DNA of 64,000 nt from Chlamydiales bacterium (GTDB lineage: Bacteria; Chlamydiota; Chlamydiia; Chlamydiales; JACRBE01): contig JACRBE010000043.1 in the NCBI GenBank assembly GCA_016213235.1, forward strand, positions 1-64,000. The letters run 5' to 3'. Both the position numbers and the translations under genes were made by a program. The notes under the pieces are model-generated. The model had not been told where the DNA came from, did not search any database, and was given only the letters and a program-made list of their open reading frames with translations. Numbering within the stretch: the stretch's first letter is position 1; each line of letters starts with the position of its first letter. Below, piece by piece: positions 18,406 through 26,592 of this stretch.

Positions 18406-19386
18406 TTACATTTGGGCAAAAATTTCCTTAATGCCATCATCATATTTTTGCATTAATTCTTGCGCTTTTTGTGGATGAAGGTGGAATAGTTTTTCATAAA
18501 TAATTAAAGCATCTGCATGTTGATTTATTTCCAAATACAGCTTACCTAATCGATATAAGATGGTTTCATCGCCCGGCCGCAGGTGATTTAGTTTTTCATA
18601 TTGATGGATTTCTTCTTGTTTCATTTTTAAATTGCGGTAGCAGTAAGCTAGTTGTGCCTGTACCCATGGATCATCGGGAGATAATCGATCGATGATTTTT
18701 AATTCTTCAATAGCAAGCTTTGTAATATGGGAAAATTGGATATCAAAGCGTTGTTGGTAGTAAGACTTGAAAAGAGGATATAATTTTTGATTTTTATATA
18801 TTTTTGACATAGCAATGTATGTTTTAGCAAGATTGCTATGATATTGGATGTTTAATGGACTTATTTTAATTTGAGCTGTTTGTATATCAATAGCGCTGAG
18901 CATTAACCCTTCTTGCAAAAAATGTAGATCTTTTCCTGTAAAAGGATCCAGCATATGTTTTATAATCGGCACTTTTCTAAGAGGATTCCAGAGATCTGGT
19001 TTTTTATCTAAAATGTAGATAAGAGAAAAAATAGCACTAGATAAGGACTGCTGTTTATTAGCATGGTCAGATAGATAATGGGAGCATTCTTCAAGATACA
19101 TCTCTTTTAAAGATAAAAGTTGTTCTGGTTTTTTTGCATGAAAATAGTAAGAAAAGATAAGATAAGCAAAAAAAGAAAAAATCACAACAGATATAGCTAC
19201 AGCAAGATAGGTAGAGGTTGGATACCAAATGTATAAAGAAAAAATCATGAGCAGTTCCATGCTTATTGCAAACAACATGGAAAAATGAAAAAGCAGGTGC
19301 GAAGAGAGTATGGATTTCAATTGAGTTAATGTTTCAAACGAGAGTTGCTCTATTTGCTTATGTGTTTGATTAGAAGATGTTTGCAT
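18406..19386 (-). CDS. Membrane-anchored TPR protein
   Basis: A 326-residue protein with two membrane segments close together (about 33-55 and 60-83) and a soluble C-terminal half containing TPR-like units (e.g. AQLAYCYRNLKMKQEEIHQY, YRLGKLYLEINQHADALI, about 225-310). No signal peptide precedes the membrane pair, so the TPR part probably faces the cytoplasm. It precedes the exported TPR and VWA genes on the same strand with a gap of about 110 bases and may belong to the same functional group. No family name is recognised. Confidence 0.75.
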   Translation of the reverse strand: MQTSSNQTHKQIEQLSFETLTQLKSILSSHLLFHFSMLFAISMELLMIFSLYIWYPTSTYLAVAISVVIFSFFAYLIFSYYFHAKKPEQLLSLKEMYLEECSHYLSDHANKQQSLSSAIFSLIYILDKKPDLWNPLRKVPIIKHMLDPFTGKDLHFLQEGLMLSAIDIQTAQIKISPLNIQYHSNLAKTYIAMSKIYKNQKLYPLFKSYYQQRFDIQFSHITKLAIEELKIIDRLSPDDPWVQAQLAYCYRNLKMKQEEIHQYEKLNHLRPGDETILYRLGKLYLEINQHADALIIYEKLFHLHPQKAQELMQKYDDGIKEIFAQM

Positions 19387-19480
19387 AGTGAATGTCTTTG
19401 TTATTTATTATGAATACAAAAAAATATAATTGCCTGTTTATTCACTAATGTACAAAAAGAAGTATTTTTCGAATATAGAA

Positions 19481-19498
19481 AGGGCACCCAAGTGCCCT
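19481..19498 (-). terminator. Intrinsic terminator after glycine-zipper lipoprotein gene
   Basis: AGGGCAC, loop CCAA, GTGCCCT form a perfect 7-bp stem six bases past the lipoprotein stop codon. On the minus strand it is followed by TTCTATATT, a moderately T-rich tail. Confidence 0.65.
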
Positions 19499-19503
19499 AA
19501 TCT

Positions 19504-19941
19504 TTAGGTAGAAATCATATAATTAATTACTTTTTGCGATACACCAGCATTTTCTAGTTCTTGTACTTTGTCTGTTGTCATTTTGTAATGACTGTTTGTC
19601 TTTTGAATCATGCCAATGATAGTATCATCGGAAAGTCCTGATTTAGACATTTTTATCACATCATCATAACTTAGTTGCTGATTGTTATCGATTCGGTCTA
19701 GTGTTTGTGGGTGTTGTCTTTCCATTGTTTCTCTATCTTGTGCATCTAATGCGCTTCCAATTAAAGCCCCACCGATTACCCCAACAGCGCCGCCGATGAG
19801 GGCTCCTTGTCCTCCGCCGGCAATGCCACCTACAGCAGCTCCAAGACCGCCGCCTGCCAATATTCCTGTTTGTGTTTTTGTTTCACACCCCATTAAAAGG
19901 ATACCTATCATGGATAAAGAAAGTATTTTTAACTTCAACAT
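19504..19941 (-). CDS. Glycine-zipper lipoprotein
   Basis: A 145-residue lipoprotein. I place the start at the ATG at 19941, not the upstream in-frame ATG at 20001, because GGAG lies seven bases before it and it yields a lipoprotein signal (MLKLKILSLSMIGILLMGC, lipobox LMGC). A glycine-zipper region follows (about 27-65, with repeated GGA and AIGG-like steps), typical of SlyB/YMGG-like envelope proteins that insert in membranes. The C-terminal 50 residues hold two related helical units (KMSKSGLSDDTIIGMI and ELENAGVSQKVINYMI), often found with glycine zippers. It is monocistronic with its own terminator. Confidence 0.85.
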   Translation of the reverse strand: MLKLKILSLSMIGILLMGCETKTQTGILAGGGLGAAVGGIAGGGQGALIGGAVGVIGGALIGSALDAQDRETMERQHPQTLDRIDNNQQLSYDDVIKMSKSGLSDDTIIGMIQKTNSHYKMTTDKVQELENAGVSQKVINYMIST

Positions 19942-20050
19942 ACATACTCCTATATTTATTATTTGTATTTTTACAAATAACATAAAAAAATATAGTTGCA
20001 ATGATTTTTTTAATCTCTTGGGTCTAATTCCTCGCAGCTTGCTGCGACAT

Positions 20051-20250
20051 TGATTTTTGTGTAAACTGGCTGTATACGAGCGAGTACATACATAAAAACC
20101 TCAGTTATGGGTTTCTGGGCAGATCTAGCTAACGACCGGGTACCATCGCCTGAGGAATAGGGCTATGCCTGTGATACACCTACAAGTAAGAGTGATGCTT
20201 TTCCGGCTAGTACGGTAAAGCATCCGGCAATGAGGACATATTGCTAAAAT
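20051..20250 (+). ncRNA. Candidate structured noncoding RNA, unknown family
   Basis: The 333-base gap between the lipoprotein and response-regulator genes has no convincing ORF and several strong hairpins. A promoter-like pair, TTGATT at 20051 and TATACG at 20074 with a 17-base spacer, points along the plus strand. Downstream are a CCTCAG...CTGAGG pairing (about 20100-20157), small AGG...CCT and TGTGATACA hairpins, and a stem GATGCTTT...AAAGCATC (about 20193-20223) with an inner CCG/CGG pairing. Left of the promoter is a perfect TCGCAGC-TT-GCTGCGA palindrome. It does not match what I know of tmRNA, RNase P RNA, 6S or SRP RNA. No T-tract terminator is evident, so the boundaries and strand are uncertain. 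Confidence 0.35.
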
Positions 20251-20274
20251 GTTCAAATTGGTTTTTCGCAATTC

Positions 20275-20961
20275 CTAATCTTTAAATCGATATCCTACGC
20301 CACGAACAGTATCAATCCAATCAAAATTAGGGCCTAATTTTTTTCTTAATGCTGCAATATGCACATCGATATTTCGATCAACGACAAATGCATCATCATT
20401 ATGGATATCATCTAATAACTGGTTTCTTGTAAGTACCTTACCACGGTTTGTTAATAAACGTTTTAAAATACCGAACTCTGATAAAGTAATGGTAATAGAT
20501 TTGTGCTCTTTTTTTAAGAGATACCGATCAATATCTAATGTAAAATTGCCGAATTGAATCGTTTTTGGCGCTTTATCCGTTTCTTTTGTTCTTCTTAATA
20601 CGGCTTTTATTCTTGAAAAAAAAACTTTTGGAGAGAATGGTTTAGATACATAATCATCGGCGCCGAGTTCAAGACCGAGTACAATATCAATTTCATCATC
20701 TTTTGCAGTTAATATAACAACAGGGATGTGTTTTAAATCAGAATTGCTTTTAATTTTTCTACATACATCAAATCCATTTTGACCAGGCAACATGATGTCT
20801 AAAATAACTAAGTCAGGCCGCTCTCTTTCTACAGCACGAAAGCCATTAATACCATCTACTTCTACATGCAGTTTATAGCCTGCAAGCTCTGCATGCAGCT
20901 TAATTAGCGCAGCAATATCTTCTTCATCTTCTATGAGTAATAGTCGTTTTTTTTGGCTCAT
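20275..20961 (-). CDS. PhoB/OmpR-family response regulator
   Basis: A 228-residue response regulator. The receiver domain (about 5-120) has the acidic pair in LIEDEED, the phosphoacceptor Asp in LVILDIMLPG (about residue 55), the Thr in VVILTAKD and the Lys in VSKPFSP. The C-terminal winged helix (about 130-228) includes LSEFGILKRLL and ends DTVRGVGYRF, as in PhoB. All key receiver residues are intact, unlike the atypical chlamydial ChxR. AGAGG lies seven bases before the ATG. No kinase is adjacent; the PhoR-like kinase at about 57.1-58.8 kb is the only sensor visible in this window and a plausible partner. Confidence 0.93.
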   Translation of the reverse strand: MSQKKRLLLIEDEEDIAALIKLHAELAGYKLHVEVDGINGFRAVERERPDLVILDIMLPGQNGFDVCRKIKSNSDLKHIPVVILTAKDDEIDIVLGLELGADDYVSKPFSPKVFFSRIKAVLRRTKETDKAPKTIQFGNFTLDIDRYLLKKEHKSITITLSEFGILKRLLTNRGKVLTRNQLLDDIHNDDAFVVDRNIDVHIAALRKKLGPNFDWIDTVRGVGYRFKD

Positions 20962-21020
20962 AGGGTACCTCTATTTTTAATGTTCAATATTTATGTAAAA
21001 AAGGAACTTTTGCTCATTCT

Positions 21021-21040
21021 AAAAATCTAAAGAGATTTTT
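21021..21040 (-). terminator. Possible weak terminator of the Tol-Pal operon
   Basis: AAAAATCT, loop AAAG, AGATTTTT form an 8-bp stem about 30 bases past the LysM-protein stop codon. The stem has only one G-C pair, so the terminator role is tentative. Confidence 0.35.
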
Positions 21041-21071
21041 ACCATGAAAAATTAATACAATCTTGATTTTT

Positions 21072-21716
21072 TTAATGATTCTCTTGGTTTGGGATCACTA
21101 GTTCTTGTCCTACTACAATTAAATCACTTTGCATGTGATTGGCCTTTTTTAACATCTCAATGCTAATTTGATGTTTTTTTGCTATTTTTTCTAAGGAATC
21201 TCCTGCTTTTACTATATAGCTTCCTTTTGTATCAAGCAAAGAAGTGAGGTCATCTTTTACCTGCTTCATTTCTTTGATTACATTATTTTGCTGGCGCATG
21301 AATTTTTCTAATTCTAAAAATTTTGACTTATACTCTGTTAGCGCCATATACATTTCTTTTGAATGGTCCTGATACTTTTTGAAATCCTGCAAGATTTCTG
21401 TTTGTTTTTTCTCCATCCGATCGATTTTTTTATCTAATTGAGATGTCTTTTCTTCAAGAGTTTTTAACATAGTGGCATATTCATCAAAAGTTTCTTCCTT
21501 TAATATGGAGATGCTATCGTCATGATTTACCAACTTTCCTTCTAAAATATGTAATTCCATTTGATGAGTATTTAAATCATGCTTAATTTCTTCGAGGTCT
21601 GTACGAATTTTATGCATAGAAACCTCTACTCTCTCTTTTTCCTGTCTTGAGGTAGAGTTGATGGTTGTACATCCCATCATAATCAGGGGAATGAAAATAA
21701 CAAATTTACTTAACAT
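21072..21716 (-). CDS. Coiled-coil lipoprotein with LysM domain
   Basis: The last gene of the Tol-Pal operon, 214 residues. It begins with a lipoprotein signal (MLSKFVIFIPLIMMGC), continues as a long coiled coil (about 25-160, heptad-like EEIKHDLNTHQMELHILEGK) and ends in a LysM domain (about 167-210: YIVKAGDSLEKIAKKHQISI, then VGQELVIP), which binds glycan polymers such as peptidoglycan. It occupies the place of CpoB/YbgF in other tol-pal operons and shares a coiled coil with it, but has LysM where CpoB has TPRs. It starts two bases after pal. Confidence 0.85.
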   Translation of the reverse strand: MLSKFVIFIPLIMMGCTTINSTSRQEKERVEVSMHKIRTDLEEIKHDLNTHQMELHILEGKLVNHDDSISILKEETFDEYATMLKTLEEKTSQLDKKIDRMEKKQTEILQDFKKYQDHSKEMYMALTEYKSKFLELEKFMRQQNNVIKEMKQVKDDLTSLLDTKGSYIVKAGDSLEKIAKKHQISIEMLKKANHMQSDLIVVGQELVIPNQENH

Positions 21717-21718
21717 AA

Positions 21719-22402
21719 TTATCTAATTGAACCGCTTTGTTGGTCATAAATTTTAAATTCTACACGTCTATTTTTTGCTCTTGCAGAAGAGGTAATTCCG
21801 TGTACTAACGGGCGTTCTTTTCCATAAGATATAGTATAGAGTTGATTTGGGTTAACCCCTGCTTTTATTAAAAGGCCTCTAATATAATTAGCTCGCTTAG
21901 CTCCCAGAGTTAAATTATAACTTTCAGAAGCGCGATCATCGCAGTGACCTGCTACAAATACATAAACGTTTGGATGTTGTTTTAAATAATCCGCGATGCT
22001 TTGTACTAATTGTAGTTGATCTTTTTGTGATAAGATGTGTTCGTCGGTATTGAAATGCAAATTTTTAAAAATGGAGGCGAGTTTATTTGAAGGATCTCGG
22101 AATTTGTCGATACCTGGAACTTTTGAGCCCACGGCGCCTGGGTCATCTTTTGGTTGTGGCGCTGTATAGTCAATATATTGTGTGTTTAAGTCATTGTCTT
22201 GCAGCGCAATAAACTCTTCTGTTTGAGGTCCATAAAATTCTGCTGCTGACTGAACAGATTTAGAATCAAGATCTTTACTAAAAAGAGATTTACCCTTTCT
22301 ATTTAAATATCTTGCTGCCGTTTTTGTTTCTTCCCACATATCAGTGGAATGCTGGCAACCGGTTATAAAAAATATACAAATAACAAATAAATAATGTTTC
22401 AT
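21719..22402 (-). CDS. pal: Peptidoglycan-associated lipoprotein Pal
   Basis: Outer-membrane lipoprotein linking the envelope to peptidoglycan and TolB. The 227-residue protein has a lipoprotein signal (MKHYLFVICIFFITGC), an N-terminal linker of about 90 residues, and a C-terminal OmpA-like domain (about 110-222) with LHFNTDEHILS, VAGHCDDRASESYNLTLGAKR and a final NRRVEFKIYD. The usual GHTDERG motif is changed to GHCDDRA, introducing a cysteine, but the N-x-x-L-x-x-x-R helix is intact. It lies seven bases after tolB. Confidence 0.93.
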   Translation of the reverse strand: MKHYLFVICIFFITGCQHSTDMWEETKTAARYLNRKGKSLFSKDLDSKSVQSAAEFYGPQTEEFIALQDNDLNTQYIDYTAPQPKDDPGAVGSKVPGIDKFRDPSNKLASIFKNLHFNTDEHILSQKDQLQLVQSIADYLKQHPNVYVFVAGHCDDRASESYNLTLGAKRANYIRGLLIKAGVNPNQLYTISYGKERPLVHGITSSARAKNRRVEFKIYDQQSGSIR

Positions 22403-22409
22403 AGCCCCT

Positions 22410-23762
22410 CTACTTTAGTATCACTTCCCATGAAGGATAATGTTTGATCCCTTCACCACTTGTAATTTTCATTGGTTTTTGATCATTTAAATTAATGATA
22501 AAAATATCAGATTTCGGAGTAGTTGTATTATATACCAGATGTAAGCTGTTTGGCGCAAAGGAAGGATTTTCTTTATCACCATCCCCAAAGGTTAACTGAT
22601 ATTCTGCTTTTTTCTCAAAGTCATATATCCAAATCTGACGAGCTCCTTCTGTTTTTGCGCAATAAGCAATTTTTTTACCATCGGGAGACCAGCAAGGAGA
22701 TGTGTTTTCTTTGTTCTTTGTTGTAATGCATTGGATGTGAGGTAGAATATTACTATTAGTAGCGGTGCTTAAATCAATAATGTAAATTTTAGGCGTATGG
22801 TCTTTATCTGATACGAAAGCAATTTGCCTGCCGTCTGGGCTAAAGGTAGGAGAAGCCTGTACAGATTGAGGATAAGAGTATAGCTGAATAGGTTTAGATA
22901 AAACTCCTTTATCCGGATCAAATTGTTGAACAAATAAATCAGGACGACCCGCAGCATCAGAAATATAGGCGATATGATCAGATTGTTTAGAAACGGCAGG
23001 CAGTAATTGATTTCCTCTCAAGTCAACAAGGGGCATGCCTTTGGACTGCCCTATCACGCTATAATAAATTTTTGGTTGTCCATTTTTATAACATACATAC
23101 ATAAATTGGTTTTTATTTGGGAAAAATTGAGGACAAATAGAGTAACTATTTTCTTTTGTTAACTGCTTCACTTGTTTCCCATCATAATCCATTATATAAA
23201 TTTCAGAGAGCCAATTTTGCTCAGTTCCTCCTTGATTTGCATTGCAATAGGAGTAAATGATTTTTGTTCGTGCAATGCCATCTATACCATATATTCTCTT
23301 ATGTATGCTGTCAGAAACCTGATGAATAAGATTTCTATCTTTTTGGATATCCCCAGATAGAGAAACATCTTGGAAGTTTGTCAATGTGGAAGAAGCAGCA
23401 TCGAATAATGAAAGTTTTAAGATGTTTTTGTCTATTTTTCCAATGATAAGATGTTTAATTGATAATTGCTTTAAGGTGTCTTGATGCAGAGCATTTTTTG
23501 TGTTTTGATGAAAGCGTTTGTCGATTTCGGAATTTTGAGATACTACATGAGAATGCCCATCTAGTTCAAAGTCGGTTTTCATGATCATGGTTAATTCATG
23601 AACATATTCGAAAGATAACATAGAATCTATCTTTTGAAAGGATACGATATAAAGAGGGTTTTGTTGTGGGTAGAGGGCTAAATAAACAACGGCATCTTCT
23701 TTAGAAAAGAGACAACTTGTTAAGAGGAGGGAAAAGAAAGTGATCCATAATTGTTTTCTCAT
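22410..23762 (-). CDS. tolB: Tol-Pal system protein TolB
   Basis: Periplasmic beta-propeller that binds Pal. The 450 residues begin with a signal peptide (MRKQLWITFFSLLLTSCLF), followed by an N-terminal alpha/beta domain (to about 165) and a six-bladed propeller with repeated phrases such as PTFSPDGRQIAFVSDKDHT, PCWSPDGKKIAYCAKTEG and PSFAPNSLHLVY. The start overlaps the TonB/TolA-like gene by four bases. The signal could also be lipidated (LLTSC), which would be unusual for TolB. Confidence 0.93.
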   Translation of the reverse strand: MRKQLWITFFSLLLTSCLFSKEDAVVYLALYPQQNPLYIVSFQKIDSMLSFEYVHELTMIMKTDFELDGHSHVVSQNSEIDKRFHQNTKNALHQDTLKQLSIKHLIIGKIDKNILKLSLFDAASSTLTNFQDVSLSGDIQKDRNLIHQVSDSIHKRIYGIDGIARTKIIYSYCNANQGGTEQNWLSEIYIMDYDGKQVKQLTKENSYSICPQFFPNKNQFMYVCYKNGQPKIYYSVIGQSKGMPLVDLRGNQLLPAVSKQSDHIAYISDAAGRPDLFVQQFDPDKGVLSKPIQLYSYPQSVQASPTFSPDGRQIAFVSDKDHTPKIYIIDLSTATNSNILPHIQCITTKNKENTSPCWSPDGKKIAYCAKTEGARQIWIYDFEKKAEYQLTFGDGDKENPSFAPNSLHLVYNTTTPKSDIFIINLNDQKPMKITSGEGIKHYPSWEVILK

Positions 23763-24436
23763 GTTTCCTCACGAAAAATAACTGTTAACGCAATCGGCTC
23801 ATCAGCTAATTTTGGTAAGTACAGCTTAGGCAACTCTTCTTTTAAATAATTTGCGTTTTGTATGCTCTTCGTATGAATGATTTGAATATTAGCAATCTTG
23901 CCATTTGGTTGTACAGTGATACTTACTTTAATCTCTCCTTTTTCTGGTAATTGCAAGTTGTTTTGGAAATAAGAAAATAGCTCACCACAGTCTATCTCAG
24001 GCTGCGTATGATCGTTGGATGGTTCAATAGAAGAGAGTTGAAGAGGTTTTGGGAGCTGAACATTGTTTTTTGGTAATTCTTTTTGTTGCAGTTGTTTTAA
24101 GTTTTTATCTAATTTGCTTAGCAACTGTTTTGCTTTTAATTGTTTTGCATTCTTTGGAGTTTTAATTGCAGGTTCTTCTACATTTTTTTTAACAGTAGGT
24201 GTTTTTGGAGTTTTTTGTTTTTGTGTAGGAGGAGGTTTTACTTCTTTTACTTTATTAGTAGGTGCTGGTTGCTCTATTGCTGGCACTATAAAAGATTCTT
24301 TAATGGAGCGTACAATAATTTTGTGTTTTTGCTCTTTTTTTGGCGGTTTTATGAAGTAAGATGGCACGAAAAAAGCTGCAAGATGAAAGGTGAAAACAAT
24401 GCTCCAAATAATATAAGAATAGTGTAATTTTCTCAT
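23759..24436 (-). CDS. TolA/TonB-like energy-transducing protein
   Basis: A 225-residue protein with one N-terminal membrane anchor (about 7-29, SYIIWSIVFTFHLAAFF), a Pro/Lys-rich and Gln-rich periplasmic linker (about 60-130) and a C-terminal domain with a TonB/TolA-type beta segment (GEIKVSITVQPNGKIANIQI, about 165-184). Its position between tolR and tolB is where tolA sits in other bacteria. It is shorter than E. coli TolA. It overlaps both neighbours by four bases. A Ser-x-x-x-His arrangement in the anchor, expected for TolQR coupling, is present as SIVFTFH. Confidence 0.85.
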   Translation of the reverse strand: MRKLHYSYIIWSIVFTFHLAAFFVPSYFIKPPKKEQKHKIIVRSIKESFIVPAIEQPAPTNKVKEVKPPPTQKQKTPKTPTVKKNVEEPAIKTPKNAKQLKAKQLLSKLDKNLKQLQQKELPKNNVQLPKPLQLSSIEPSNDHTQPEIDCGELFSYFQNNLQLPEKGEIKVSITVQPNGKIANIQIIHTKSIQNANYLKEELPKLYLPKLADEPIALTVIFREET

Positions 24437-24858
24437 TTTGATTGCAGAATCACATCCATTTCTTTAAACCCGGCTATTTCCAAACTTGTCTTAACTGCTT
24501 GATAGGTTCCAAAGTATGCATGTTGATCGTGATATAATTTAGGACAACTTTGAGGAAATTCTTTATAGAGCTTTAGCAATAAAGGCTGGAGTTGATCGAT
24601 GGAAATAAATTGATGATTGATCATGATGCGATTGTCTTGCAGCACTGTGATGATAATAGGATCTTTTTCCATATAGGAGATCTGCTGTTTTTGTTCAGAG
24701 GGTATTTCAGAAGGAGCAAGGCTAATTTTATCTAGTTCAATGAATGGGGTGATAAAAATAAATAAAATAAGTATTACGAATAAGACATCAAGTAGTGGTG
24801 TTAGATTAACAAGAGAGCTAAGGTCATCATCATCGAGGCCTTGATTGCGATGTTTCAT
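24433..24858 (-). CDS. tolR: TolR/ExbD proton-channel protein
   Basis: A 141-residue single-pass inner-membrane protein that works with TolQ to harness the proton gradient. The membrane segment (about 17-39) contains the essential Asp in NLTPLLDVLFVILILF (about residue 24). The periplasmic domain continues to the end. It overlaps tolQ and the TolA/TonB-like gene by four bases each, so translation of the three is probably coupled. ExbD is the alternative name; the tolB-pal context favours TolR. Confidence 0.92.
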   Translation of the reverse strand: MKHRNQGLDDDDLSSLVNLTPLLDVLFVILILFIFITPFIELDKISLAPSEIPSEQKQQISYMEKDPIIITVLQDNRIMINHQFISIDQLQPLLLKLYKEFPQSCPKLYHDQHAYFGTYQAVKTSLEIAGFKEMDVILQSK

Positions 24859-25613
24859 TGTTTTAACTCCACGTTCCTATATTGCAACTCAATATGGGAG
24901 AGTAGGTCGTATGCAAAATGGTTCATATCGGAGTAAATGTTTTTTATCATATTTTTTAGATAGCTATAGCAAACAAGAGCTGGTATTGCAATAACAAGGC
25001 CAAGTACAGTTGTTGCAAGAGCTGTAGATAATCCGCTTAAGATAACGGAGTTAGATTGAAAAGATCCGCCACCGTTTTGCATCTCAAATAGACTAATTAA
25101 AATGCCCCATACGGTGCCTAATATGCCAAGAAAAGGAGCCAGGGAGACAATCATAGAAAGGATAAATAAGTTTTTTTCAAGACACTTCACCTGTTTATCG
25201 ATAAGGGCATTTAATTGTAGGTCAATAAGCTCGATATCAGATTTTGTTAAAAACACGTTGGTTTTTGTTTCACCTATGTCTTTTGATAAAAAGAAATGGT
25301 TCTTTTTCAAGATATCAATAACACGTTGTTTGACATTGAGATAAATTTCTGCATAAGGATTCACAATATCTCTCCAAATAAATTTCGGAAACAGATCGGT
25401 TGGGATTTGTAAGATATTGTTTTTTTGTTTTTCTAATGCCGCCTGAAATTGTGGAGATGATTTTTTTATTTGATATAATACCCATGATTTTTGAATTAAT
25501 ACAATCCAGCAAAGAATGGATAAGAAAAAGAGTCCCATAAAGATAGCTTTCCCAAAAAAATCAGAAGCAGCGTAGGATTTAAAAATTAATCCAGAAATAG
25601 CAATATAATGCAT
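24855..25613 (-). CDS. tolQ: TolQ/ExbB proton-channel protein
   Basis: First gene of the Tol-Pal operon, 252 residues. Three membrane segments are visible (about 21-43, 150-172 and 190-213), with the family's MotA/TolQ motif (LAPFLGILGTVWGILISLFEM and LSTALATTVLGLVIAIPAL). The 64-bp region between its start and tatD is the only divergent spacer here and must hold promoters for both directions; AAGGAAC lies upstream of the tolQ ATG. Confidence 0.92.
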   Translation of the reverse strand: MHYIAISGLIFKSYAASDFFGKAIFMGLFFLSILCWIVLIQKSWVLYQIKKSSPQFQAALEKQKNNILQIPTDLFPKFIWRDIVNPYAEIYLNVKQRVIDILKKNHFFLSKDIGETKTNVFLTKSDIELIDLQLNALIDKQVKCLEKNLFILSMIVSLAPFLGILGTVWGILISLFEMQNGGGSFQSNSVILSGLSTALATTVLGLVIAIPALVCYSYLKNMIKNIYSDMNHFAYDLLSHIELQYRNVELKQ

Positions 25614-25677
25614 AATTTGTATGTTCCTTGTAAACGTAAGATAAATGGAAAAGAATTTTTCTTAAAGGATAATTAAC

Positions 25678-26439
25678 ATGTATATTGATTCTCATGCTCA
25701 TATTACTAGCGATGAGCTATATCCAACTGTTGAAAATATTTTACAAAGAGCAAAGCTAGCAGATGTCCAATATATTTTAAACATTTGTACCGATGCATCC
25801 ACTTTGCAAAGAGGATTAGAGGTGCATCTAAGGCATCCTTGGGTGATGAATGCAGGAGCAACGACTCCCCATGATGTACTTACTTTAGGAGAAAAGGACT
25901 TTCTTCTTTTTGAGAAATCGGCATTATCTGGCAAACTTGTAGCAGTTGGGGAAACGGGATTAGATTATCATTACGAGCGCTCCCCAAAAGCACTCCAACA
26001 AGAATATTTAATTCGATATTTTGATCTTGCAAAAAGAGCGAATCTCCCTGTAGTGATCCACTGTAGAGATGCATTTGAAGATCTATTTAGCATGGCAGAT
26101 AAGTATTATAGAAGTAATCGCGCCATTTTACATTGTTTTACCGGCACATTGGAAGAAGCAAAAGAAGTGGTAAAAAGAGGATGGAAGATCTCTTTTAGCG
26201 GTATTGTTACCTTTAAAAAGTCGGAAGACTTAAGACGAGTGTTTTCTGAGATACCCATGTCTTCGATTTTAATAGAGACAGATGCTCCTTATTTGGCTCC
26301 CGGCAAGTATCGGGGGAAAATAAATGAGCCAGGCTATATTACAGAAACATACCGATTGATTGCTGACCGTTTATCTATCGATGTGGGTCATCTATGTAAC
26401 ATAGTTGTTAACAACTTTCAATCCATTATCACTGGCTGA
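25678..26439 (+). CDS. tatD: TatD-family metal-dependent DNase
   Basis: A 253-residue TIM-barrel hydrolase. Metal and catalytic motifs are in order: DSHAHI (residues 4-9), AVGETGLDYHY (about 90), PVVIHCRDA (about 126), ILHCFTG (about 152) and the final LIETDAPYLAP (about 203-213). It is complete and normal in length. AAAGGAT precedes the ATG. It diverges from the Tol-Pal operon and is followed by sdhCAB on the same strand, an order I remember from Chlamydia. Confidence 0.93.
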   Translation: MYIDSHAHITSDELYPTVENILQRAKLADVQYILNICTDASTLQRGLEVHLRHPWVMNAGATTPHDVLTLGEKDFLLFEKSALSGKLVAVGETGLDYHYERSPKALQQEYLIRYFDLAKRANLPVVIHCRDAFEDLFSMADKYYRSNRAILHCFTGTLEEAKEVVKRGWKISFSGIVTFKKSEDLRRVFSEIPMSSILIETDAPYLAPGKYRGKINEPGYITETYRLIADRLSIDVGHLCNIVVNNFQSIITG

Positions 26440-26592
26440 TCTGGTGTTTGTTAGATTCGGAAACAGCACATGGCAGAGCAGAACCATGGAATGAGTTGTA
26501 TTTTTATTACGAGAGCATTGAAGTTTTTTCTTTTTCAAAAACGATAAATTATCGATGATGGCAAACACACAGTTTATTTTTGATGGAGATCT

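Noticed and set aside
19682-20053. Pro/Ala-rich plus-strand ORF over the glycine-zipper lipoprotein
   Set aside because: It is the antisense of Gly/Ala codons in a gene with a good lipoprotein signal and ribosome binding site.
20051-20250. tmRNA, RNase P RNA, 6S or SRP RNA
   Set aside because: I could not find the conserved cores of any of these, such as a tRNA-like end, the RNase P GAGGAAAGTC region or the SRP GGAAG/AGCA loop.
24063-24427. Phe/Cys-rich plus-strand ORFs over the TolA/TonB-like gene
   Set aside because: They are shadows of the Lys/Pro-rich linker; the minus-strand gene has operon context and overlaps both neighbours.
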